Assembly: GCF_016097555.1 (NCBI RefSeq)
Contig: NC_054701.1
Location: forward strand, 29,833,658 to 29,897,657
Direction: 5' to 3'
Source: Gigantopelta aegis
Lineage: Eukaryota > Mollusca > Gastropoda > Neomphalida > Peltospiridae
DNA length: 64,000 bases
In this document: piece after piece, positions 51,401-63,400 of the stretch
Position numbering within the stretch: the first letter of the stretch is position 1
Layout: every line of letters starts with the position of its first letter
Notes under the pieces: model-generated
Told to the model about the DNA's origin: nothing
Seen by the model: only the letters and a program-made list of their open reading frames with translations
Database searches by the model: none
Program-made: the position numbers and the translations under genes

Positions 51401-54400
51401 CGCTGGTTCCTTCCATCAAGCAGGACGCCCCCGACCTGGTCCAGCGACTGCTGCACCTGCTGCTGGAGTCTGACAACTACGGAGAGAGGAAGGGAGCCGC
51501 GTACGGGCTGGCAGGACTCATCAAGGGCATGGGGCTGCTGGCCCTTAAACAGCAGAAGGTCATGGACATCCTCACGGTGGCCATTCAGGACAAGAAGAAC
51601 CCCAGGAAGAGAGAAGGTATGAAGAAGTTTTTTTTTTTTAAAGCGTGGTATGAATTTATGAAGCCTGTTTTTTTTTAAAAGCAGGTGTTTACCCATTGTA
51701 AATGTATGTAGTTACACCGGGTGTAAGTCATAAACAGGCTTTGTCAGTACGGCCCAATATGTTTTGAAAAATTTGTCAAAAAGAAAGTTATCAGTGTTGT
51801 GAAAAGCCATAAAAAGAGACATTTTACAAGTGAAAATAATAACCCTGGAAGCAGATATGCTATGGCCAGGTGTAATGGAATAATGGAAGACTAGTCGGAG
51901 AAAAAAAGGTAATCCTGGGCCTAATTTACCAAACTCTTGTGGCTTTGATGATGAGATGATGCCTAAGAAAGCCTAAGAGCATCAGGTTAGACATGATATA
52001 AAAAATAAAAATAATAAGTATTCAGAAAACCGCTGGAGAGAACATATGGTGTTAAAATTGAAATAGAAAAGATGTCAAGCTACATAGAAAACTCTTAAGT
52101 TTAGATGTTATAAAAAAAACTTAAAAGAGATAGGAAGTATGGAAACATTATTGAGAACTTGAAAACATAGAGTGTCTTCTTGGGTTTTTTGGTGTTTTTT
52201 TGTGTTTTTGTTGTTGTTGTTTTTTTAAACATGTGCATTGCCTAAAAACAAAGATATTTTATATTATATTAGACTATTAGATTGTTTAGCATTGCCTAAA
52301 AACAAAGATATTTTATATTATATTAGACTATTAGATTGTTTAGCATTGCCCAAAAACAAAGATATTTTATATTATATTAGACTATTAGATTGTTTGAGAG
52401 CAATTGTTATGTTGAAGAAAAAAAAATGGTTTTACCAATTGAAATTTCTGTTTGATTTGCAGGAGCGTTGTTTGCCTTCGAGATGCTGTGCAATATGTTA
52501 GGTCGTCTGTTTGAGCCGTACATCGTCAATATCATACAACACCTGCTGCTCTGTTTTGGTGATAACAGTCAATACGTCAGACACGTAAGTATCTTACTTG
52601 CAGGTAAACATAAACATGCTTACTAGAACAAATTTTGTTGAGCCAATTTTCAGAAATGTTGAGTATTTTCCTTGAAAATCATTAAATTGTGGTTAATTTG
52701 TGGAATATTGTATTAGCCAGTCCACATTTTGTAGCCATTTTGTGTAAAAAATTAGCAGTAAAGAATTTGGCAATGTACAGGGTAAGCCCTGACTTACTGT
52801 TCACTAGTATCAATTAATGTCCATTCTCATTGTCAAAGAATTTGAAGAAGGAGGGGTGCAGAATGTTTGTTATGTTCACAAGTCTTTTGCCCAAATACCT
52901 AAAAAAGGGGTGTATATTGTATCTATACATGGAGTAATGGAGGGTGAAAAAATTATTAGCATATGTCTAGCTCAATTTAAAATAAAATTAAATCACAAAT
53001 TACTGGCAGATATTCTTCTTTTTAAAACAAATGTTAAAAAATTTATGTTTCGTTTAAAACTTTTACTTGTACAAACAATAAGGGTTCGCTTGCTGTTCAT
53101 TATACCATGTAAAGATACATTTTATAAAAATATATTGAAAATTATGTTTCGTTTAAAACTTTTACTTGTACAAACAATAAGGGTTCCCTTGCTGTTCATT
53201 ATACCATGTAAAGATACATTTTATAAAAATATATTGAAAATTATGTTTCGTTTAAAACTTTTACTTGTACAAACAATAAGGGTTCGCTTGCTGTTCATTA
53301 TACCATGTAAAGATACATTTTATAAAAATATATTGAAAATAATGTTTCGTTTAAAACTTTTACTTGTACAAACAATAAGGGTTCGCTTGCTGTTCATTAT
53401 ACCATGTAAAGATACATTTTATAAAAATATATTGAAAATTGTGTTTCGTTTAAAACTTTTACTTGTACAAACAATAAGGGTTCGCTTGCTGTTCATTATA
53501 CCATGTAAAGATACATTTTATAAAAATATATTGAAAATTATGTTTCGTTTAAAACTTTTACTTGTACAAACAATAAGGGTTCCCTTGCTGTTCATTATAC
53601 CATGTAAAGATACATTTTATAAAAATATATTGAAAATTATGTTTCGTTTAAAACTTTTACTTGTACAAACAATAAGGGTTCGCTTGCTGTTCATTATACC
53701 ATGTAAAGATACATTTTATAAAAATATATTGAAAATAATGTTTCGTTTAAAACTTTTACTTGTACAAACAATAAGGGTTCGCTTGCTGTTCATTATACCA
53801 TGTAAAGATACATTTTATAAAAATATATTGAAAATAATGTTTCGTTTAAAACTTTTACTTGTACAAACAATAAGGGTTTCGCTTGCTGTTCATTATACCA
53901 TGTAAAGATACACTTTTACTTGTACAAACAATAAGGGTTTCGCTTGCTGTTCATTATACCATGTAAAGATACACTTTTACTTGTACAAACAATAAGGGTT
54001 TCGCTTGCTGTTCATTATACCATGTAAAGATACATTTTATAAAAATATATTGAAAATTATGTTTATTATCTTCCACTATTTTGTTTATTCTTTATTTCTC
54101 AAGCAATATGAAAGTGGTAATGTATTGGTAACTGAATAAATTAAATGTGTTGTTGCAGGCGGCTGATGACTGTGCCAAGTCGGTGATGCGTAACTTGAGT
54201 GCTCATGGTGTGAAGCTAGTACTGCCTGCTCTGTTACGCGGACTGGAAGAAGACTCTTGGAGGACTAAAACAGGTTTGGATTTGGTTTCATCCATGAATT
54301 ATTTAAGTGTTAGGACGATAAATACTCTGCAAGAACTGGGGCAGATTTTTAGACAATTCTATATTGGGTGATGAACAAACCTGAGTTTGCTGCCATTTTA

Positions 54401-57400
54401 AACTCATAAAAATCTTTTAAGAATTAAAATTACATACTAAATATAGTTTCTTGTTTAGAATATCAGAGTGTATATTCAATGTGTTTTTTGTCATTCTAAA
54501 GTTTTAAGTAGCCCAAACTGGATTTGGTCTCTCAATAATGTTGTATGTATGAACAAATATTATATAACAAAATAAAGTGAAGTTTGACCTAGTAATAACA
54601 TTAAGATGATCAGAATAACATTTAACCTACAGCCACAGTCATCATGATACTTTTTTTAATACTAGATTGAGACATTCAGATCAGTTCATTGTAAAGGAGA
54701 GGGGGCTGCACAAAGGTTGAGAGGTCAGGTCAAATGTTCATGAAAAAAAAGAATGTGCTTTTTTTCTTCTTTTTTTATATACAGTTTTGGATGTAATAAA
54801 TAATGAGCTGTACTATACATTTAACAATTACAGTTATACCAGTTAAATATATGTATTAATTACTTCAGGTTCTGTTGAGCTGCTGGGTGCCATGGCATTT
54901 TGTGCACCCAAACAGCTGTCTGCGTGTCTGCCCAGCATCGTGCCCAAGCTGACGGAAGTACTGACGGACTCCCACTCCAAGGTCCAGAAATCAGGGGCAC
55001 AGGCCTTGATGCAGATCGGATCGGTGATCAGGAATCCAGAGATTCAAGGTAAGTTATTAATGTTGATGCAGATCGGATCGGTGATCAGGAATCCAGAGAT
55101 TCAAGGTAAGTTATTAATGTTGATGCAGATCGAATCGGTGATCAGGAATCCAGAGATTCAAGGTAAGTTATTAATGTTGATGCAGATCGGATCGGTGATC
55201 AGGAATCCAGAGATTCAAGGTAAGTTATTAATCTTGTTGCTGCACATCGGATCGGTGATCAGGAATCCAGAGATTCAAGGTAAGTTATTAATCTTGTTGC
55301 TGCAGATCGGATCGGTGATCAGGAATCCAGAGATTCAAGGTAAGTTATTAATGTTGATGCAGATCGGATCGGTCATCAGGAATCCAGAGATTCAAGGTAA
55401 GTTATTAATGTTGTTGCAGATCGGATCGGTGATCAGGAATCCAGAGATTCAAGGTAAGTTATTAATGTTGTTGCAGATCGGATCGGTGATCAGGAATCCA
55501 GAGATTCAAGGTAAGTTATTAATGTTGTTGCAGATCGGATCGGTGATCAGGAATCCAGAGATTCAAGGTAAGTTATTAATGTTGTTGCAGATCGGATCGG
55601 TGATCAGGAATCCAGAGATTCAAGGTAAGTTATTAATGTTGTTGCAGATCGGATCGGTGATCAGGAATCCAGAGATTCAAGGTAAGTTATTAATGTTGAT
55701 GCAGATCGGATCGGTGATCAGGAATCCAGAGATTCAAGGTAAGTTATTAATGTTGTTGCAGATCGGATCGGTGATCAGGAATCCAGAGATTCAAGGTAAG
55801 TTATTAATGTTGTTGCAGATCGGATCGGTGATCAGGAATCCAGAGATTCAAGGTAAGTTATTAATGTTGTTGCAGATCGGATCGGTGATCAGGAATCCAG
55901 AGATTCAAGGTAAGTTATTAATGTTGTTGCAGATCGGATCGGTGATCAGGAATCCAGAGATTCAAGGTAAGTTATTAATGTTGATGCAGATCGGATCGGT
56001 GATCAGGAATCCAGAGATTCAAGGTAAGTTATTAATGTTGTTGCAGATCGGATCGGTGATCAGGAATCCAGAGATTCAAGGTAAGTTATTAATGTTGTTG
56101 CAGATCGGATCGGTGATCAGGAATCCAGAGATTCAAGGTAAGTTATTAATGTTGTTGCAGATCGGATCGGTGATCAGGAATCCAGAGATTCAAGGTAAGT
56201 TATTAATGTTGTTGCAGATCGGATCGGTGATCAGGAATCCAGAGATTCAAGGTAAGTTATTAATGTTGTTGCAGATCGGATCGGTGATCAGGAATCCAGA
56301 GATTCAAGGTAAGTTATTAATGTTGTTGCAGATCGGATCGGTGATCAGGAATCCAGAGATTCAAGGTAAGTTATTAATGTTGTTGCAGATCGGATCGGTG
56401 ATCAGGAATCCAGAGATTCAAGGTAAGTTATTAATGTTGTTGCAGATCGGATCGGTGATCAGGAATCCAGAGATTCAAGGTAAGTTATTAATGTTGTTGC
56501 AGATCGGATCGGTGATCAGGAATCCAGAGATTCAAGGTAAGTTATTAATGTTGATGCAGATCGGATCGGTGATCAGGAATCCAGAGATTCAAGGTAAGTT
56601 ATTAATGTTGTTGCAGATCGGATCGGTGATCAGGAATCCAGAGATTCAAGGTAAGTTATTAATGTTGTTGCAGATCGGATCGGTGATCAGGAATCCAGAG
56701 ATTCAAGGTAAGTTATTAATGTTGTTGCAGATCGGATCGGTGATCAGGAATCCAGAGATTCAAGGTAAGTTATTAATGTTGTTGCAGATCGGATCGGTGA
56801 TCAGGAATCCAGAGATTCAAGGTAAGTTATTAATGTTGTTGCAGATCGGATCGGTGATCAGGAATCCAGAGATTCAAGGTAAGTTATTAATGTTGTTGCA
56901 GATCGGATCGGTGATCAGGAATCCAGAGATTCAAGGTAAGTTATTAATGTTGTTGCAGATCGGATCGGTGATCAGGAATCCAGAGATTCAAGGTAAGTTA
57001 TTAATGTTGTTGCAGATCGGATCGGTGATCAGGAATCCAGAGATTCAAGGTAAGTTATTAATGTTGTTGCAGATCGGATCGGTGATCAGGAATCCAGAGA
57101 TTCAAGGTAAGTTATTAATCTTGTTGCAGATCGGATCGGTGATCAGGAATCCAGAGATTCAAGGTAAGTTATTAATCTTGTTGCAGATCGGATCGGTGAT
57201 CAGGAATCCAGAGATTCAAGGTAAGTTATTAATGTTGTTGCAGATCGGATCGGTGATCAGGAATCCAGAGATTCAAGGTAAGTTATTAATCTTGTTGCAG
57301 ATCGGATCGGTGATCAGGAATCCAGAGATTCAAGGTAAGTTATTAATGTTGTTGCAGATCGGATCGGTGATCAGGAATCCAGAGATTCAAGGTAAGTTAT

Positions 57401-60400
57401 TAATGTTGTTGCAGATCGGATCGGTGATCAGGAATCCAGAGATTCAAGGTAAGTTATTAATGTTGTTGCAGATCGGATCGGTGATCAGGAATCCAGAGAT
57501 TCAAGGTAAGTTATTAATGTTGTTGCAGATCGGATCGGTGATCAGGAATCCAGAGATTCAAGGTAAGTTATTAATGTTGTTGCAGATCGGATCGGTGATC
57601 AGGAATCCAGAGATTCAAGGTAAGTTATTAATGTTGTTGCAGATCGGATCGGTGATCAGGAATCCAGAGATTCAAGGTAAGTTATTAATGTTGTTGCAGA
57701 TCGGATCGGTGATCAGGAATCCAGAGATTCAAGGTAAGTTATTAATGTTGTTGCAGATCGGATCGGTGATCAGGAATCCAGAGATTCAAGGTAAGTTATT
57801 AATGTTGTTGCAGATCGGATCGGTGATCAGGAATCCAGAGATTCAAGGTAAGTTATTAATGTTGTTGCAGATCGGATCGGTGATCAGGAATCCAGAGATT
57901 CAAGGTAAGTTATTAATGTTGTTGCAGATCGGATCGGTGATCAGGAATCCAGAGATTCAAGGTAAGTTATTAATGTTGTTGCAGATCGGATCGGTGATCA
58001 GGAATCCAGAGATTCAAGGTAAGTTATTAATGTTGTTGCAGATCGGATCGGTGATCAGGAATCCAGAGATTCAAGGTAAGTTATTAATGTTGTTGCAGAT
58101 CGGATCGGTGATCAGGAATCCAGAGATTCAAGGTAAGTTATTAAGTTGTGCAGATCGGATCGGTGATCAGGAATCCAGAGATTCAAGGTAAGTTATTAAT
58201 GTTTGCAGATCGGATCGGTGATCAGGAATCCAGAGATTCAAGGTAAGTTATTAATGTTGTTGCAGATCGGATCGGTGATCAGGAATCCAGAGATTCAAGG
58301 TAAGTTATTAATGTTGTTGCAGATCGGATCGGTGATCAGGAATCCAGAGATTCAAGGTAAGTTATTAATGTTGTTGCAGATCGGATCGGTGATCAGGAAT
58401 CCAGAGATTCAAGGTAAGTTATTAATGTTGTTGCTGCTGCTGGGCTCACACTGGAACTCATTTTGGTTCAGCCAATTTTCAGAAATGTTGAGTATTGTTC
58501 TTGAAAAGCATTAACATGTGGTTAATTTGAGGAATATATTATCAGCCAAAGTTTAAATTTTGTATAAAAATTAGCATTTGGCTGATTTGGCAATGTACAT
58601 GGTGAGCCCTGCTTGCTGTTTGGCAATGTACAAGGTGAGCCCCGCTTGCTGTTTGGCAATGTACATGGTGAGCCCCGCTTGCTGTTTGGCAATGTACATG
58701 GTGAGCCCCGCTTGCTGTTTGGCAATGTACATGGTGAGCCCCGCTTGCTGTTTGGCAATGTAAATGGTGAGCCCCGCTTGCTGTTTGGCAATGTACATGG
58801 TGAGCCCCGCTTGCTGTTTGGCAATGTACATGGTGAGCCCCGCTTGCTGTTTGGCAATGTAAATGGTGAGCCCCGCTTGCTGTTTGGCAATGTACATGGT
58901 GAGCCCCGCTTGCTGTTTGGCAATGTACATGGTGAGCCCCGCTTGCTGTTTGGCAATGTAAATGGTGAGCCCCGCTTGCTGTTTGGCAATGTACATGGTG
59001 AGCCCCGCTTGCTGTTTGGCAATGTACATGGTGAGCCCCGCTTGCTGTTTGGCAATGTAAATGGTGAGCCCCGCTTGCTGTTTGGCAATGTACATGGTGA
59101 GCCCCGCTTGCTGTTTGGCAATGTACATGGTGAGCCCCGCTTGCTGTTTGGCAATGTAAATGGTGAGCCCCGCTTGCTGTTTGGCAATGTACATGGTGAG
59201 CCCCGCTTGCTGTTTGGCAATGTACATGGTGAGCCCCGCTTGCTGTTTGGCAATGTACAAGGTGAGCCCTGCTTGCTGTTTGTTTATGTAAATTGTTCTT
59301 TTCATACATTATCCTGACCTCTCACTTATTTGCATACCTTCCCTAAAATAATCCACTTGATAAGTTAAAGTTTTGTTTTGTTTAAAGACACCACTAGAGC
59401 ATTTATTAATCATAAAATCCTTTGCTGCATTAGGAACAAAGTTGCGGGTTACAACAAAAGGTTACACTCATTTTTGTTGAAAGATATTTATCTTGTTTTT
59501 CTGTTTTCAGCCATCGTTCCAGTCCTCATTGACGCCCTTCAGGAGCCTACCATGAAGACGACTACATGTCTCCAGACATTGCTAGCCACTAAGTTCGTTC
59601 ACTTCGTTGATGCCCCATCTCTTGCTCTCATCATGCCTGTGGTGGAACGTGCGTTCAAGGATCGCACAACAGATACTCGCAAGATGGCCGCTCAGATCAT
59701 GGGCAACATGTACTCACTCACTGACCAAAAGGTAAGCTGCTAATGTCTTGTAGAAATGTCCAGATAAATGTTTAATAACATACCAGCATGAAAAAGTGAT
59801 CATCTTTGCTGCCATTATGTGATGTTAATGACAGGGTTGTATGGCATTTGACCCAATAAATGGCCAAGCAGAGAATTGCTTGAAAATGTATACATTTATT
59901 AGTCCCCTACCGGTCCAATTGTAGGGACTATAGGTTTTATATCCGTCCGTCTGTCAGTCTTTCTGTCAGTCTGTTCATCTGTCCATCATTTAGTTTTCCA
60001 GACTTTGTTTTTAGCAATACCTTAAGATTTTAAGCTAAAATTTTATATATAGTTCAAGTTTGACTTTCATGCAGGTTTACTCGTTTTTATATGCCTGTCT
60101 ATGATGGGTTGTGCATCGTCTGTCCGTACGTTCGTCAGTTAACTTTTCTGGATCATATCTTGCATACAGATGCATACAGGACCATCAAACCTCACATGTA
60201 GGAACAACTTGGGATGGTGGTGTGTCACATACAATCAAATAATTTTTCTATATTCACATAATTAGAATTTAATCATACCCATAACATTTTCATTAATATC
60301 TATGGTTTCCATCAAACACCTGACGGGTGTATCATGTACTTCACCGGTACTCTTGTTGTCAGAGTTATGGCCCTTGAAATTTGTTGTCCCCAGTAGGTGA

Positions 60401-63400
60401 CATGTATTGGTTTAGCGGTACTCTCAGAAAAATACTTTATCCAACCAACTACATAGATTTTTTCTTTGCATTTGTTGTGAGAATATAAGTGAATTTTCAT
60501 GCTGTATTTCAGGACTTGTCTCCCTACTTGCCCTCTGTGATCCCTGGACTGAAGCAGTGTCTGCTGGACCCTGTGCCTGAAGTCCGCAGTGTGTCGGCAC
60601 GGGCGCTCGGTGCCATGGTGAAGGGGATGGGGGAGAGCAGCTTCGATGACCTGCTGCCCTGGCTCATGGATAAACTCGTCTCGGAAAGCAGCTCGGTCGA
60701 CAGATCAGGCGCAGCACAAGGTAGGTTTTAGTATTGCAGAAAAAGTTTGTTTTGTTTAACGACACCACTAGAGCACATTGATTTATTAATCATCAGCTAT
60801 TGGATGTCAAACATAGGTCATTTTTACACAGTCATAGAGATGAAACCTGCTACATTTTTCTAGTAGCAAGGGATCTTTTATATGCACCATCCCACAGACA
60901 GGATAGCACATACCATGGCCTTTGGTATACCAGTCATGGTGCACTGGCTGGAACGAGTAGTATTACAACAGAAAATAATGAAGAAGAAAAGGAATGTCTG
61001 TCACATGACTCCAATATGGTTTTCTTAATAAATAAAAAAAAGCAAAAAAAAGCAATGTTTTATTTGGTGTGGAGGGGCGGGACGTAGTCCAGTGGTAAAG
61101 CGCTCGCTTGATGTGCAGTCGGTTTCGGATCGATCCTCAGGCATCAGTGGGTCTCATTGGGCTATTTCTTGTTCCAGCCACTGTACCACGACTGGTATAT
61201 CAAAGCATGTGGTATGTGCCATCCTGTCTGTGGGATGGTGCATATAAATACTAATGGAAAAATGTGGCGGGTTTCCTTTGATGGCTACAAGTCATAATTA
61301 CCAAATGTTTGACATCAAATAGCCAATGATTAATTAATCAATGTGCTCTAGAGGTGTCGTTAAACAAAACAAACTTTCTTTCTTTCTATTTGGTGTAGGC
61401 TTTGATATGTCTGTATCAAGACCCCTGTATTTTTTTAATCAACATAACTATATTGGGAAAAAGAAAGGAATGGTATGTTTTGTTTGACAATATCCCAGGA
61501 GTTGTTAGGTGCCTAACAAATCATAATTATGACACATTTGTCTTGAAAATGAAAGAACGGATCTCGTTGCTGCAATAGTGGTTCATTTTCTAATTAGAAT
61601 TCTGAGCGCTTTTATATCATTATGTGCATTTGATGCTGAGAATGAATGTTTAACAACACCCTAGCACAAAAATACACATCGGCTATTGGGTGTCACAAAT
61701 GGTCATTTGATGCTGAGATGATTGATTCCTTTAAATGTAGTGTGACATCACAGCCATTGGTGAATTGTTGTATATTCACTTCTAGTCTGTATTTTGACTT
61801 TATTTTGTTCCAATTTTAATCACAGCCATTAGTGAATTTTTGTGTGTTCATTTCTAGACTACTGTATATTTTGACTTTATTTTTCTTTGTTCCAGTTTTT
61901 ATCACAGCCATTTAATGAATGTTTTGTGTGTGTGAACTTCTAGTCTATATTTTGTCTTCATGTACAGGCCTGAGTGAAGTGATAGGTGGTGTAGGGCTGG
62001 ACAAACTGAAGAAGGTCATGCCGGACATCATAGCCACCGCCGAGAAAGACGACCTCGCCCCACACGTACGCGACGGCTACGTCATGACCTATATCTACCT
62101 CCCCGCAACATTTGGAAAGGACTTCGGCATATTCGTTGGACCCATATTGCCATCCATTCTTAAGGTAAGTAAACTGTAACTGAGGTCAGGTCATAAGTTT
62201 TAACGTGCACATTCAGAATAATCTGCTGTAGCACACACCTTTCAGGGGCACAGGTGTCGACATTCGCCAATTCTACCATCCAGAACAGGAACCTGTAACT
62301 TTGAATCTTACCGTTTTGTAGTTAACCGTGTGGGGTTGGGACGTACCCTGGTAGTAAAGTGATCGCCGTATGCAAGTCAGTCTAGGATCGATTCTCGTTG
62401 GTGGGCCCATTGGGCTATTTCCCGTTCCAGCCAGTACACTATGACTGGATGCCCGAAACCATAGTGGTATAGGGGCATGTAAAAAAATACTATCTCTCTC
62501 TGTCACTATGACTGGTGTATCAAAGGCCATGGTATGTGCCATCCTGTGTGTGGGATGGTGCATATAAAAGATACCTTGCTACTAATGGAAAAATGTAGCA
62601 TGTTTCCTCTATTAAGACTATATGTCAAAATTAGCAAATGTTTTAGATCCAGTAGCTGATGATTAATAAATCAATGTGCTCTAGTGGTTTTGTTAAACAA
62701 AACAAACTTTAACTTTAACCATGTGGATTAAACTTGTATGTGTTTATTTTAGTTTTGGTAAATAAACATCATGGTGAACAACCAACTTTTACATGTATGT
62801 TGGGTTTTTTTAATGAAAACTAACTTCTCGTCCTATGCCCTTTCACTCTGCCACTGGTTTTAGTTTCTGTTGGTCCAACCGGAGGGGGCGATAGGTTTCA
62901 CTTGCATCCTTCTGTCCATTTGTCCCACATAGGTTTTCTCGGACATTTTTTTCCACAATGCCTCAAGTTATGCCTCAAGGTGAAATTTTGTATGTAATTT
63001 ATCAGGTACTGTTATAGATCACATTTGAATTTCATGGCGAGTTACTGTCTTTGAACTTAGGAGATATGAAAATTGGTTTTCCAGACTTATTTTTGCAATG
63101 CCTTAAGATATTGAGCTGAAATTTTGTATATAGCTTTATCATGTACTGTTACAGATCAAGTGTCACTTTAATAGCAGTTTACTAATATTTCATATCCCTT
63201 GCTGCTAATGAAAAAATATAGCAGGTTTCATCTGACTATGTCAGAATTATCGAATACTTGACATACAATAGCCAGTGATGATAAATCAGTGTGTTCTAAT
63301 GGTGTCGTTAAACAAAACAAACTTTATGTTTTTTAAAAGTATTACTCTCTACGTGTGATTGTTGTTTGTTTGTGTTCAGGCTCTGGCTGACGAGTCTGAG

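Noticed and set aside
52817..53905. A 362-residue open frame with a 33-residue repeat
   Set aside because: It is an open frame created by the 99-bp tandem array inside GCN1 intron 30, with no homology that I recognise and no splice logic.
54892..58191. A 1099-residue open frame made of a 19-residue repeat, which looks like a repeat protein gene
   Set aside because: It is GCN1 exon 32 read through its donor into the 57-bp array. The conserved exon-exon join to 59511 shows the array is intronic. I keep it only as a possible retained-intron product.
55049..59283. CRISPR-like appearance of direct repeats with regular spacing
   Set aside because: The units are contiguous tandem copies with no unique spacers, in a eukaryotic intron; there are no cas genes.
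58522..59317. Several 230-255 residue frames on both strands
   Set aside because: The 33-bp array lacks stops in most frames; simultaneous open frames on both strands show these are artefacts.
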